This document shows positions 1 to 7,285 of a stretch of 13,163 bases of DNA, in pieces. Where the stretch lies: NCBI GenBank assembly GCA_018665625.1, contig JABJCF010000590.1, positions 1-13,163 of the forward strand, read 5' to 3'. A model generated the notes under the pieces. It was given only the letters and a program-made list of their open reading frames with translations. It was not told where the DNA came from and made no database searches. Source of the DNA: Nitrospina sp. (GTDB taxonomy: Bacteria; Nitrospinota; Nitrospinia; Nitrospinales; VA-1). Made by a program: the position numbers and the translations under genes. The first letter of the stretch is position 1. The number at the start of each line of letters is the position of its first letter.

Positions 1-2
1 GG

Positions 3-206
3 GAATGGTGTATGCAATTGAATGCATCAAAACATTCAACGACCCGGATTGTCAGAGGCGGCTCCTGGATGAATTATCTGGTGCATGCAAAATGTTTCTT
101 TCGAAACTCGTTTGATCCTGCTGAACGATATCTGGCCGTTGGCCTGCGCTGTGTTTCGGGCTCACGTTTCACTGAGATTGAATCTGAGGATACGGATGAC
201 GAATAA
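3..206 (+). CDS. C-terminal fragment of a formylglycine-generating-enzyme / SUMF1-type domain protein (5' end outside window)
   Basis: The frame is open from the window edge and ends at TAA 204-206. It reads Glu-Trp-Cys at 3-11, then RIVRGGSW, then R-x-x-FDPAERY and a final VGLRCV. The order 'EWC...RxxRGGSW...R..FDP..R....GxRCV' is the hallmark C-terminal part of the FGE-sulfatase (SUMF1) fold, followed here by a short acidic tail. In this family, true formylglycine-generating enzymes oxidise a sulfatase cysteine, but many bacterial members are non-catalytic or have other roles. The Cys at 93-95 aligns with the second active-site Cys of human FGE, while the position of the first Cys appears to be Leu, so a classical FGE activity is doubtful. 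The N-terminal part, any signal peptide and any fused domains lie upstream and cannot be seen. An internal ATG at 12 is not the start, because the conserved motif begins before it. Confidence 0.85.
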   Translation, partial: EWCMQLNASKHSTTRIVRGGSWMNYLVHAKCFFRNSFDPAERYLAVGLRCVSGSRFTEIESEDTDDE

Positions 207-238
207 AAAAGCAGCCAGACCCCAGGTGCCCATTTTTT
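205..238 (+). terminator. Rho-independent terminator candidate after the FGE-domain gene
   Basis: The arms GCAGCC (211-216) and GGTGC (225-229) pair with a single bulged base and an 8-nt loop. Six A (205-210) lie before the stem and six T (233-238) after it, and these can extend the stem or serve as the U-tract. The hairpin starts directly at the stop codon of the upstream gene. The stem is short, and three bases separate it from the T-run, so efficiency is uncertain. Confidence 0.5.
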
Positions 239-386
239 ATCCTGAAAACATATAAAAACCATTTTATATTCAATAGCTTACCTGATAGAATAAACCCACT
301 AAAAGTTAAAAACGGAAGTTAAAAATTTAATCGGAATTAACTATTAACAGGCAATTTCGAGTATTTTTTGCGAAAATAGGTTAAAA

Positions 387-403
387 TTGGCGTTTTTCGT
401 GCC
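387..403 (+). promoter_or_regulatory. Sigma-54-like (-24/-12) promoter candidate upstream of the response regulator-motAB genes
   Basis: TTGGC (387-391) and GTGCC (399-403) place GG (389-390) and GC (401-402) exactly ten bases apart, the invariant spacing of -24/-12 promoters. TGGC and TGC agree with the consensus TGGCAC-N5-TTGC, while the bases between are poor. Transcription would begin near 413-415, about 27 nt before the ATG at 442. The same stretch can be read as a sigma-28 promoter: TAAA at 382-385, 15 bases, then GCCAAGAC at 401-408, which has 5 of 8 matches to GCCGATAA. Either sigma factor would suit a motility operon. No sigma-70 pair of similar quality was noticed in the gap. Confidence 0.4.
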
Positions 404-441
404 AAGACACGATTTTCTGTGAAACAAGAGATTTTGTATAT

Positions 442-1803
442 ATGAACAAACACGCAAAAAAATTCCTCAGTATTGATGATGATCGGACTTTGCAGATGAT
501 CGTCAAACAGATTTTGAGCAAATCGTTTGGCCCTCAGGTGCTTGAGGTATTTCAGGCAGGTACCGGTGAAGAAGGGTTGAAAATGATGCGCGAAATTCAA
601 CCTGATATTATTCTTTGTGATATCCACATGCCAGGAATGGATGGATTTGAGGTTTGCCAAAAAGTACGTGAACTGAAATTGCGCTCCGCTGTGATTCTCA
701 TGTCCGCTTATGACTCTGAACAGGACAATGCCATAAAGGCCAGCGAAACCGGTGCCGATGCCTATTTGTCAAAACCGTTAAAAAAGGGCGAGCTTCTATT
801 TGTTGTAAATTTTGTCATGCGGGTTGCTCATCTGAATGATGCGGTGTTCGAAAAGAACAAACAACTAGAGGCCTCTTTAGGTCAGTTAAAACAGTTCCAC
901 CAGAAATTGGCCGCATTAAATGAGGAACTGAGGAATGACAAAAGACGTCTTGGCGTTAGCCTGAAAGAAATGACGGAGTTGAATGATCAACTGGAAAATA
1001 AAAATGCGCAGATATCTTCTATGGTGGAAGAACTTGCAAGCCGTTTTGATTCTACTGAAGGGCTTTTAGCGACTATCATTGAGCTTCATCAAACAGAACA
1101 TCGTGGTCACTCGGAAAGAGTTACAGAGACCGCGGTTTTTATTGCAGAAAAGCTGGGTCTGACGGATTACCAAGTCAGAAATGTGAAATCAGCAGCCCGC
1201 CTCCATGAACTAGGAATTGTTGCCATGCCAACAATTGAAAAGAGAAAAGAGGCGATGGATGATGAAGAATTGGATGATATTAAAAACAAACCCAAAACAA
1301 ACCATCCTCTGGTAGGGGAAATGTTACTCAAGGAGTTTCCAGGGTTTGAGATGGTTGCAGAAATCATCCGGCATCTTCATGAAAATGTCGATGGTACTGG
1401 TTCTCCAGATGGAATGTATGGTGACCGCATTCCGATGGGTTCCCGAATTATTTCGGCGGCAAGTTATTTTGACCACAATAAGATGGCGCATCCGGATCGT
1501 CCCAATGAAGAAATTCTGGCTAAAATGGATGAGAAAACCGGAATGATTTTTGATGAGTCGGTAATGCGGGCCTTGCAAGACTTTATCGCCCAACAAGGTG
1601 AAACTGAAGAAGTAGCCACGATGGAATGTTCTGTATTTGCCTTGACAGAAGGAATGGAGTTGGCGGTCGACATTATTTCGGCTTCTGGAATCAACCTTCT
1701 GAGAAAAGGCACTGTTCTGGATAAAGAAACTCTGGACAAAATTTTGAAGTTTCATAACGTAGATCCTATCTCCGGGATCATTAAAATAAAGCAACCTTCT
1801 TAA
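442..1803 (+). CDS. Response regulator: REC receiver, coiled coil, degenerate HD-GYP-like domain
   Basis: 453 aa. Residues 7-125 form a CheY-like receiver with the acidic pocket Asp12-14, phosphoacceptor Asp60 in 'LCDIHMPGMDGFE', Ser88 and Lys111 in 'LSKPLKK'. Residues 135-200 are heptad-rich and charged, probably a coiled coil for dimerisation. Residues 215-350 follow the HD-GYP pattern: HRGHSERV (220-227), HELGIVAMP (255-263), H288-PLVG, HLHENVDGTGSP (311-322) and SYFDHN (341-346). Canonical members read HDxGK, HHE..DG.GYP and D.FDA and hydrolyse cyclic di-GMP. Here HD is HE, the following Lys is Ile, GYP is GSP and the late metal Asp is Ser. Loss or change of catalysis is therefore likely, and c-di-GMP binding or protein-protein signalling is possible. 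The C-terminal segment (about 395-450) resembles the small domain trailing many such regulators. No DNA-binding domain is visible. motA starts 3 nt after the stop, implying co-transcription and a role in motility control. Confidence 0.9.
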   Translation: MNKHAKKFLSIDDDRTLQMIVKQILSKSFGPQVLEVFQAGTGEEGLKMMREIQPDIILCDIHMPGMDGFEVCQKVRELKLRSAVILMSAYDSEQDNAIKASETGADAYLSKPLKKGELLFVVNFVMRVAHLNDAVFEKNKQLEASLGQLKQFHQKLAALNEELRNDKRRLGVSLKEMTELNDQLENKNAQISSMVEELASRFDSTEGLLATIIELHQTEHRGHSERVTETAVFIAEKLGLTDYQVRNVKSAARLHELGIVAMPTIEKRKEAMDDEELDDIKNKPKTNHPLVGEMLLKEFPGFEMVAEIIRHLHENVDGTGSPDGMYGDRIPMGSRIISAASYFDHNKMAHPDRPNEEILAKMDEKTGMIFDESVMRALQDFIAQQGETEEVATMECSVFALTEGMELAVDIISASGINLLRKGTVLDKETLDKILKFHNVDPISGIIKIKQPS

Positions 1804-1806
1804 AAA

Positions 1807-2583
1807 ATGGATCTAGCTTCCTTAATAGGTGTAATCGCCGGGGTGGGACTCGTTCTCGCTTCAATTCTGATGAACAGTGGTTTGGATCTGTTTATCAATA
1901 TCCCTTCCGCTATGATCGTTATAGGGGGCACTCTTGCTGCAACCCTGATTGCTTTTCCCATCAATGAAGTAATGAAAGTGATGGGCTTGTTTTTAAGAGT
2001 ATTCATGGTTAAGAAATCCGACCAATATGCCCTGATTGAAAGCATGGTAGGGATATGTAATGTGGCCAGAAAAGGTGGAGTGTTGGCCATCGAGTCCAAA
2101 CTTAAAGAAATCGATAATGACTTTCTTAAAAAAGGATTGGAACTTACCGTTGATGGTAAAGATGAAGCCACGGTAAATGCTCTTCTAAAAAGGGAAGTCA
2201 AACAGTTGCAGAATGCCCACAAGGACGGTTGGGAAATTTTTAATCAGATGGGGGCTTTTGCGCCGGCCTTCGGAATGGTTGGAACCTTGATCGGTTTGAT
2301 TCAGATGCTTTCCGATTTATCCGATGTTAGTTCTGTTGGACCCAAAATGGCTATCGCATTGATCACTACATTTTATGGGGCGGTGGTAGCCAATCTGATA
2401 TTTATCCCGATGACCGTAAAACTAAAGCGCAGGAGTGCTACCGAATCCCTCGAAATGACGCTCATACTTGAAGGTATTGGATACATCCGAAAAGGTGTCA
2501 ATCCGAGATTCATGCAGGATGTGTTGGAGAACTACCTCGATACCTACCACGGTAAAGATAAGAAACCTGCGAAAAAGAAATAA
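1807..2583 (+). CDS. motA: Flagellar motor stator protein MotA (MotA/PomA family)
   Basis: 258 aa, the usual length for the family. Inner-membrane protein forming, with MotB, the ion channel that drives flagellar rotation. Four hydrophobic segments are visible at about 4-22, 32-50, 150-170 and 181-202, with a large cytoplasmic loop between the second and third. Family landmarks are seen: the loop sequence R88-KGGVLAIE-S with Arg88 and Glu96 matching the charged residues that contact FliG, and 'FAPAFGMVGTLIGLI' (151-165) with channel-lining Pro153. The C-terminus is a Lys-rich cytoplasmic tail. The start ATG lies 3 nt after the stop of the response regulator, and motB begins 6 nt after this stop, so the three genes should share a message. 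The short PomA-like form does not by itself decide between proton and sodium coupling. Confidence 0.96.
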   Translation: MDLASLIGVIAGVGLVLASILMNSGLDLFINIPSAMIVIGGTLAATLIAFPINEVMKVMGLFLRVFMVKKSDQYALIESMVGICNVARKGGVLAIESKLKEIDNDFLKKGLELTVDGKDEATVNALLKREVKQLQNAHKDGWEIFNQMGAFAPAFGMVGTLIGLIQMLSDLSDVSSVGPKMAIALITTFYGAVVANLIFIPMTVKLKRRSATESLEMTLILEGIGYIRKGVNPRFMQDVLENYLDTYHGKDKKPAKKK

Positions 2584-2589
2584 CTAGCC

Positions 2590-3405
2590 ATGGCAGAAAA
2601 AGAAGCTAAAAAAGAAAAGAAAAAAGCCGAAGAAGAAGAAGACGAGGAGGAACACGAGTGTCCCGAAGGGGCACCTGCATGGGTAATGACTTTTGCTGAT
2701 CTTGTTACCCTCCTAATGGTTTTTTTCATTCTTCTTTTTGCGATGGGCTCTATTGAAGAAAATAAATGGAAGCAGATCAAGTCTTCACTCCGCGATGCAT
2801 TAGGTCAGGAAAACATCCCTGAACAGGGAATTCGTGAAGGTCTGGATGTAATCAAAGAAAAAGTTTTGGATGAGAGCACCATTCACGCCGTCGATGAAGT
2901 TGGTGCTATGGTTGCTAAGGAAGTTGAAGAAATTGCATCTGAGGTTGAAGAGTTCGTTTTCAAAAATAAATTGGCTGGACAGGTTGATGTTTCCTCGGAT
3001 GAAAGAGGTGCCATCATTACCCTTTCTGATACAGTTTTGTTTCCAGCAGGAAAATCTCGCATGACCAGAACCGGAAACGATATTATCAAACAGGTTTTCG
3101 ATTTGTTGCAGCAGTTCAATTATGACGTGAAAATCGAAGGTCATACGGATAACGCCCCCATCAAAACAGAACAGTTTCCCTCGAACTGGGAGTTGTCGGC
3201 GGCACGTGCAGCAGAAGTGGCCCGGGAGTTAGTGGAGGCAGGGTTTCCCCCCACGCAATTATCCATTGAGGGTTTTGCTCAATACCGTCCAAAAGTTCCA
3301 AATGACAGTCGTCAGGCTCGCGCCACCAATCGTAGGATTGAAATTGTTTATCAGCGTGGAAGCGTTCGCAAGCATATGGTGGATATTCTTCGTCGCAATA
3401 GATAA
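2590..3405 (+). CDS. motB: Flagellar motor stator protein MotB (OmpA-like peptidoglycan-binding domain)
   Basis: 271 aa. Residues 1-27 are an unusual cytoplasmic tail, first Lys-rich and then a run of acidic residues. A single membrane helix follows (about 32-52, 'WVMTFADLVTLLMVFFILLF') containing Asp37, the ion-carrying aspartate of MotB/PomB. Residues 54-75 would be the plug region, and about 85-130 is a charged helical linker. Residues 138-255 form the OmpA/MotB domain that anchors the stator to peptidoglycan: LFPAGK (150-155), EGHTDN (183-188), NWELSAARA (199-207) and NRRIEI (247-252). MotA/MotB assemble as a 5:2 complex in the inner membrane. The Phe-Ala-Asp context of Asp37 is more like sodium-type PomB than E. 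coli MotB (Tyr-Ala-Asp), but this is only suggestive. No strong Shine-Dalgarno is seen, and translation is probably coupled to motA. Confidence 0.96.
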   Translation: MAEKEAKKEKKKAEEEEDEEEHECPEGAPAWVMTFADLVTLLMVFFILLFAMGSIEENKWKQIKSSLRDALGQENIPEQGIREGLDVIKEKVLDESTIHAVDEVGAMVAKEVEEIASEVEEFVFKNKLAGQVDVSSDERGAIITLSDTVLFPAGKSRMTRTGNDIIKQVFDLLQQFNYDVKIEGHTDNAPIKTEQFPSNWELSAARAAEVARELVEAGFPPTQLSIEGFAQYRPKVPNDSRQARATNRRIEIVYQRGSVRKHMVDILRRNR

Positions 3406-3440
3406 AAGCCTTCGCATTTATTCTCCCTTTGTTGAAAAAT

Positions 3441-4535
3441 ATGAATAACCCATTTATGCTCAGAGCTCTGGAATTAGCTCGCAAGGGGAAGACATCACCG
3501 AACCCCATGGTCGGGGCGGTGTTGGTCAAGAAAGGACGCATCATCGCGGAAGGGTTTCATGCTTATGCCGGAGGCCCACATGCAGAAGTGGTGGCCTTAA
3601 AAAAAGCCGGTAATAAAGCAAAAGGTGCTGACCTTTATGTGAGCCTTGAACCTTGTTGTCACATGGGCCGAACCCCGCCCTGCACCGATGCGATTATACA
3701 AGCGGGTGTGAGCAGAGTTTTTGCCGGAATGAAAGATCCTAATAAACTCGTTCAAGGTAAAGGCATACGAGCATTAAAAGCTGCTGGAATAAAAGTTTCC
3801 TATGGCTTGATGAAAGACGATTGCGAAAAATTAAATGAAGTGTTTGTGAAATTTATGAAAACTGGATTGCCGTTTGTTTCGGTTAAAACAGCCATGTCAC
3901 TGGATGGGAAAATCGCCACAAGGCAAGGGGATTCGCAATGGATTTCGGGCGTAAAGGCGCGAGACTTTGTGCATGAATTGAGAAGCCGAAACGATGCTAT
4001 TCTTGTAGGAACAAATACCATCCTGAAAGACAATCCACAGTTAACATGCAGATTGAAAAGAAAAGGAGTTCGGCATCCTGCACGTATAATCTTGGATCGA
4101 AAAAATAGAATTCCCTTAAAAGCAAAAGTTTTTTCCAACGGAAAGACACAAAGAGTGATTTATGTTTCTGGGCCAAACCTCTCGGCAGTTAGGGAGAAAT
4201 CATTGGTAGGAAAAAGTGTCGAAATTATTAAAGGTAAAACTGGCAAGTCTGGGTTTGATTTAAAGCACCTTATGAAAAACCTGGCTAAAAAAGATCTGAC
4301 ATCGATTCTGATTGAAGGTGGAGGCGAAATCAATGGCAGTGCTATTTCAGCAGGAATTGTTGACCGGGTCTACGCATTTATAAGTCCAATCTTGATAGGA
4401 GGGCATCAAGCCCCTGGTCCGATAGGAGGAATGGGAGTGTCTAAAATCGCCAAGGCAATAGGGATGAAGAATGTAAAAGTTAAAAAAATTGGAGAAGACC
4501 TACTGGTGGAGGCAGAACCATGTTCAGTGGAATAA
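3441..4535 (+). CDS. ribD: RibD: bifunctional diaminohydroxyphosphoribosylaminopyrimidine deaminase / reductase
   Basis: 364 aa from ATG 3441. It catalyses the second and third steps of the GTP branch of riboflavin synthesis. The N-terminal zinc deaminase domain (1-145) has TSPNPMVGAV (18-27), H47-A-E49 (zinc ligand and catalytic Glu) and PCCHMGRTPPC (71-81) supplying Cys72 and Cys81. The C-terminal NADPH-dependent reductase (145-360) has VKTAMSLDGKIAT (148-160), GDSQWISG (163-170), the DAILVGTNTILKDNPQLT stretch and IEGGGEING (291-299). Domain order and length are standard. An in-frame TTG at 3429 would add four residues, but neither start has a good ribosome site. I prefer the ATG because homologues begin a few residues before the 'YMxxALxLA' motif. 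The gene follows motB by 35 nt and overlaps ribE by 16 nt. Confidence 0.96.
   Translation: MNNPFMLRALELARKGKTSPNPMVGAVLVKKGRIIAEGFHAYAGGPHAEVVALKKAGNKAKGADLYVSLEPCCHMGRTPPCTDAIIQAGVSRVFAGMKDPNKLVQGKGIRALKAAGIKVSYGLMKDDCEKLNEVFVKFMKTGLPFVSVKTAMSLDGKIATRQGDSQWISGVKARDFVHELRSRNDAILVGTNTILKDNPQLTCRLKRKGVRHPARIILDRKNRIPLKAKVFSNGKTQRVIYVSGPNLSAVREKSLVGKSVEIIKGKTGKSGFDLKHLMKNLAKKDLTSILIEGGGEINGSAISAGIVDRVYAFISPILIGGHQAPGPIGGMGVSKIAKAIGMKNVKVKKIGEDLLVEAEPCSVE
4508..4512 (+). promoter_or_regulatory. Shine-Dalgarno site for ribE inside the end of ribD
   Basis: GGAGG lies 7 nt before the ribE ATG at 4520, within the last codons of ribD. It is the clearest ribosome binding site in the riboflavin genes and fixes the ribE start despite the overlap with ribD, suggesting translational coupling. 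Confidence 0.7.
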
Positions 4536-5167
4536 TTGAGTCTATGGGAACCGTGCGTGAATTCGTTCATGCTAAGGAAAGCGCGGCGATGGTTGTCGAA
4601 ACCGATAATAATTTCTCTAGTTTGGAAGATGGGGAGAGTATTGCGGTCAATGGAGTTTGTCTCACTGTCGTGGAGTTTAATGATTCTACGTTTCGAATGG
4701 ATTTGGGAACGGAGACTTTGAATAAAACCAGTTTCAAAAACTCCAGGGTTGGAGACCGGATAAACCTGGAACGATCGTTAACGCCTTCCACCAAAATCAG
4801 TGGTCATTTTGTAAGCGGACATATTGATCAGGTGGGGGAGATAATAAATATTGAAGAAAAACCAGGGGAGGTTTTATTGCAGTTTTCTCATCCCTCTTTT
4901 CTCAGCCCTTATATTATGGAGAAAGGCTCCATAGCTTTAGATGGAATCAGCCTCACCGTTTTTAATTGTAAGGATAATCATTTTAATGTTTCTATCATTC
5001 CGTTTACCTGGAAACATACAAATTTGAGTACCAGAAAATTAGGCGATTTAATAAATATCGAATGTGATATGATTGGTAAATATGTATATAAAGCCTGTGA
5101 AACTCTGATGAACCCGGAAGCAACCGGGCCTGTATTGGATTTTTTGCGGCAACAGGGGAAGGAATAA
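4520..5167 (+). CDS. ribE: Riboflavin synthase, alpha chain (two lumazine-binding repeats)
   Basis: 215 aa, standard length. It dismutates two molecules of 6,7-dimethyl-8-ribityllumazine to riboflavin plus the pyrimidine substrate that RibH reuses, normally as a homotrimer in the cytoplasm. The two tandem barrel repeats are visible. The first (1-96) has MFSGIIES at the N-terminus, IAVNGVCLTV (41-50) and the link SGHFVSGHIDQVG (94-106). The second (about 98-195) has GSIALDGISLTV (136-147), HTNLS (166-170) and the closing IGKYVYK (185-191). The conserved N-terminal MF-x-GIIE supports the chosen ATG, which overlaps the end of ribD. ribBA starts on the base after the stop codon. In some naming schemes this gene is called ribC. 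Confidence 0.96.
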   Translation: MFSGIIESMGTVREFVHAKESAAMVVETDNNFSSLEDGESIAVNGVCLTVVEFNDSTFRMDLGTETLNKTSFKNSRVGDRINLERSLTPSTKISGHFVSGHIDQVGEIINIEEKPGEVLLQFSHPSFLSPYIMEKGSIALDGISLTVFNCKDNHFNVSIIPFTWKHTNLSTRKLGDLINIECDMIGKYVYKACETLMNPEATGPVLDFLRQQGKE

Positions 5168-6379
5168 ATGGGGAAAGAATTTAGTACCATAGAAGAAGCC
5201 CTTGAGGATGTTCAGCAGGGGAAAATGATTGTCATTGTTGACGATGAAGATCGTGAAAACGAAGGCGATTTGATGATTGCTGCAGAAAAAGCCACTCCGG
5301 AGCTTATTAACTTTATGGCTCGATTTGGGAGAGGATTGATCTGTTTGACCCTGACCGAAAAGAGAACCAACGAGTTGGGGCTATCCATGATGGTGGATGA
5401 CAATCAATCGGCTTTTGAAACACCCTTCACCGTTTCCATTGATGCACGGCATGGAATCAGCACAGGTATTTCGGCTGCTGATCGCTCTCATACTATTAAG
5501 GTTGCTATTGATCCTGATACTGCCAAAGCTGATCTGGTAAAGCCCGGCCACATTTTTCCTTTAAGAGCCAAGGATGGAGGAGTATTGGTGCGGATGGGCC
5601 AAACTGAGGCTTCTGTTGATATCGCCCGGATTGCCGGGTTAAATCCGTATGGAGTGATCTGCGAAATTATGAATGAAGATGGGACCATGGCGCGAGTCCC
5701 GCATCTGACTGAGTTTGTCAAAGAGCATGGTCTGAAAATGATCACAGTAAAAGATTTGGCTGAGTATCGTCTCATGAAAGAGGCATTGGTAGAAGAAGTT
5801 ACTTCGACTATTTTGCCAACGCATTCGGGGGAATTTCGGTCAGTGGCTTTTAAAAATTTATTGGACGATCAAATTCATATCGCTCTGGTAAAAGGAGAAA
5901 TTAATAAAGAAAAACCGACATTGGTTCGGGTGCATTCGCAATGTTTGACAGGTGATGTTTTTGGTTCTTACCGTTGCGATTGTGGAGAGCAACTCCAAAA
6001 ATCTATGGAAATGATTGAGGAAGAGGGCTCAGGTGTCTTGCTTTATCTTTATCAGGAAGGCAGAGGCATTGGCATTGTTAATAAGTTAAAGGCTTATGCG
6101 TTGCAGGATGAGGGAAAAGATACCGTTCAGGCAAATGAAGCATTGGGATTCAAACCCGACCTTAGGGATTATGGAATTGGCGCTCAAATTCTTCGTAAAC
6201 TTGGTCTGGGGAAAATCCGCATCATGACTAATAACCCCAGAAAAATTGTGGGACTGGAAGGGTATGGACTGCAACTAGTAGAACGGGTCCCTATAGAGGT
6301 GCAAGCGAAAAAGGACAATCTCAAATACCTTCGCACCAAGCAGGAAAAATTGGGCCATATGTTTCAGAATATCAAGTGA
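5168..6379 (+). CDS. ribBA: RibBA: 3,4-dihydroxy-2-butanone 4-phosphate synthase / GTP cyclohydrolase II
   Basis: 403 aa fusion that starts both branches of riboflavin synthesis. The DHBP synthase domain (about 5-200) carries the acidic loop [10 protein letters not shown] (25-34), RGLICL (55-60), [11 protein letters not shown] (100-110) and KPGHIFPL (125-132). It turns ribulose 5-phosphate into the C4 unit plus formate. The GTP cyclohydrolase II domain (about 208-400) carries the zinc cysteines Cys259, Cys270 and Cys272 in VHSQCLTGD...CDCGEQL, the QEGRGIGI stretch (296-303), DTVQAN (318-323) and MTNNPRKI (353-360). Both active sites look complete, unlike some RibBA proteins with one dead domain. 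ATG follows the ribE stop TAA without a gap. A purine-rich site, GGGGAAGGA at 5155-5163, ends 4 nt before it. Confidence 0.96.
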   Translation: MGKEFSTIEEALEDVQQGKMIVIVDDEDRENEGDLMIAAEKATPELINFMARFGRGLICLTLTEKRTNELGLSMMVDDNQSAFETPFTVSIDARHGISTGISAADRSHTIKVAIDPDTAKADLVKPGHIFPLRAKDGGVLVRMGQTEASVDIARIAGLNPYGVICEIMNEDGTMARVPHLTEFVKEHGLKMITVKDLAEYRLMKEALVEEVTSTILPTHSGEFRSVAFKNLLDDQIHIALVKGEINKEKPTLVRVHSQCLTGDVFGSYRCDCGEQLQKSMEMIEEEGSGVLLYLYQEGRGIGIVNKLKAYALQDEGKDTVQANEALGFKPDLRDYGIGAQILRKLGLGKIRIMTNNPRKIVGLEGYGLQLVERVPIEVQAKKDNLKYLRTKQEKLGHMFQNIK

Positions 6380-6388
6380 GCCTGGCTA

Positions 6389-6853
6389 ATGGTTGAGATT
6401 ATTGAAGGGGACCAAAATACCAAAGGCCTTCGCATCGGAGTAGTGGTCAGTCGTTTTAACGATTTTATTACCAGTAACCTTTTGACCGGTGCTTTAGATA
6501 CTTTTAAGGAGTCTGGTGTTGCAGACGATGATTTAAAAGTGGTTCGGGTTCCAGGTGCTTTTGAAATTCCTCAAGCGGCTAAGAAATTATGTTCCAGCGG
6601 CAGCTTTGATGCGATTGTTGGTCTTGGTTGTGTGATTCGAGGTGAAACTTCGCATTATGATTATATATGCAATGAAGCCAGCAGGGGCATAGGCCAGTTG
6701 GGTCTGGATTTTAATATTCCTGTTTTGTTTGGAGTCTTGACGACTGAAAATCTGGAGCAAGCGGTTGCGCGCTCTGGGCCAGACTCATCTAACAAAGGTC
6801 GCGAAACAGCTTTGGCTGCAATTGAAATGGCTACACTATATAAAAAGCTATAA
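6389..6853 (+). CDS. ribH: 6,7-dimethyl-8-ribityllumazine synthase
   Basis: 154 aa, typical length. It condenses the RibD product (after dephosphorylation) with the C4 phosphate from RibBA to give lumazine, and usually assembles into pentamers or 60-mer capsids that may enclose RibE. Recognised motifs are VVVSRFNDFIT (18-28), VVRVPGAFEIPQAA (51-64), GLGCVIRGETSHYDYI (78-93) with catalytic His89, and NIPVLFGVLTTEN (109-121). A late SNKGRE stretch (134-139) replaces the more usual GNKGxE, a mild variation. The gap to ribBA is 9 nt, and nusB starts 2 nt after the stop, so expression is almost certainly coupled. Confidence 0.96.
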   Translation: MVEIIEGDQNTKGLRIGVVVSRFNDFITSNLLTGALDTFKESGVADDDLKVVRVPGAFEIPQAAKKLCSSGSFDAIVGLGCVIRGETSHYDYICNEASRGIGQLGLDFNIPVLFGVLTTENLEQAVARSGPDSSNKGRETALAAIEMATLYKKL

Positions 6854-6855
6854 AA

Positions 6856-7275
6856 ATGAAAATGGGAAAACGTCGTGCAGCCAGAGAATTGGCATTGAAA
6901 TTTTTATATCAGACCGAATTTAATTCTGAAAATTCCGATTCGGAGTTGAACTCCTTTTGCGAAAGAGCAAAAGTTAGTGAAGAAATTCAAAATTTTACAC
7001 GGGCCTTGATTAAAAGACTTTTATTGCATGAACAAGAAATAGATGAATTGCTAAAAAAGATAAGTGCTAATTGGGCTCCGGACCGGATGGCAATTATTGA
7101 TAAGAATATTCTTCGACTGGGAATTTGTGAGCTTTTGTTTGATTCAACGACCCCTCCAAAAGTTGTGATTAATGAGGCAGTAGAAATAGCAAAAAGGTTT
7201 GGAACCGAAGAATCCCCCGATTTTATAAATGGAATTTTGGATAAGATATTTAAAGACTCAAAGGTAGTTCCCTAG
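6856..7275 (+). CDS. nusB: Transcription antitermination factor NusB
   Basis: 139 aa all-helical RNA-binding protein that, with NusE/S10, binds boxA RNA and supports antitermination of rRNA operons. Motifs are RRAARELALKFLYQ (6-19), NWAPDRMAIIDKNILRLG (72-89) and the C-terminal VINEAVEIAKRFG (104-116) plus SPDFINGILDKI (120-131), all classical for NusB. ATG 6856 follows the ribH stop by 2 nt. A second in-frame ATG at 6862 is equally compatible with the family N-terminus. The ribH-nusB linkage is widespread in bacteria. A 10-nt gap separates it from the next gene, so it probably lies in the same transcription unit. Confidence 0.95.
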   Translation: MKMGKRRAARELALKFLYQTEFNSENSDSELNSFCERAKVSEEIQNFTRALIKRLLLHEQEIDELLKKISANWAPDRMAIIDKNILRLGICELLFDSTTPPKVVINEAVEIAKRFGTEESPDFINGILDKIFKDSKVVP

Positions 7276-7285
7276 AACTCGCAAT

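Noticed and set aside
371..399. Inverted repeat CGAAAA...TTTTCG upstream of the response regulator
   Set aside because: The arms are AT-rich, only 6 bp long and separated by 17 nt, so the pairing is too weak to call an operator or terminator.
337..660. 107-codon - strand frame across the promoter gap and the receiver domain
   Set aside because: It overlaps the receiver-domain coding sequence, its composition is unlike a known domain, and it has no ribosome site of note.
1324..1794. 156-codon open frame on the - strand inside the response regulator gene
   Set aside because: It is antisense to a confident HD-GYP-type coding region and has no family-like motifs, so it is a shadow frame.
3406..3440. 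FMN riboswitch ahead of ribD
   Set aside because: Only 35 nt lie between motB and ribD, and none of the conserved RFN-element blocks is visible there or in the end of motB.
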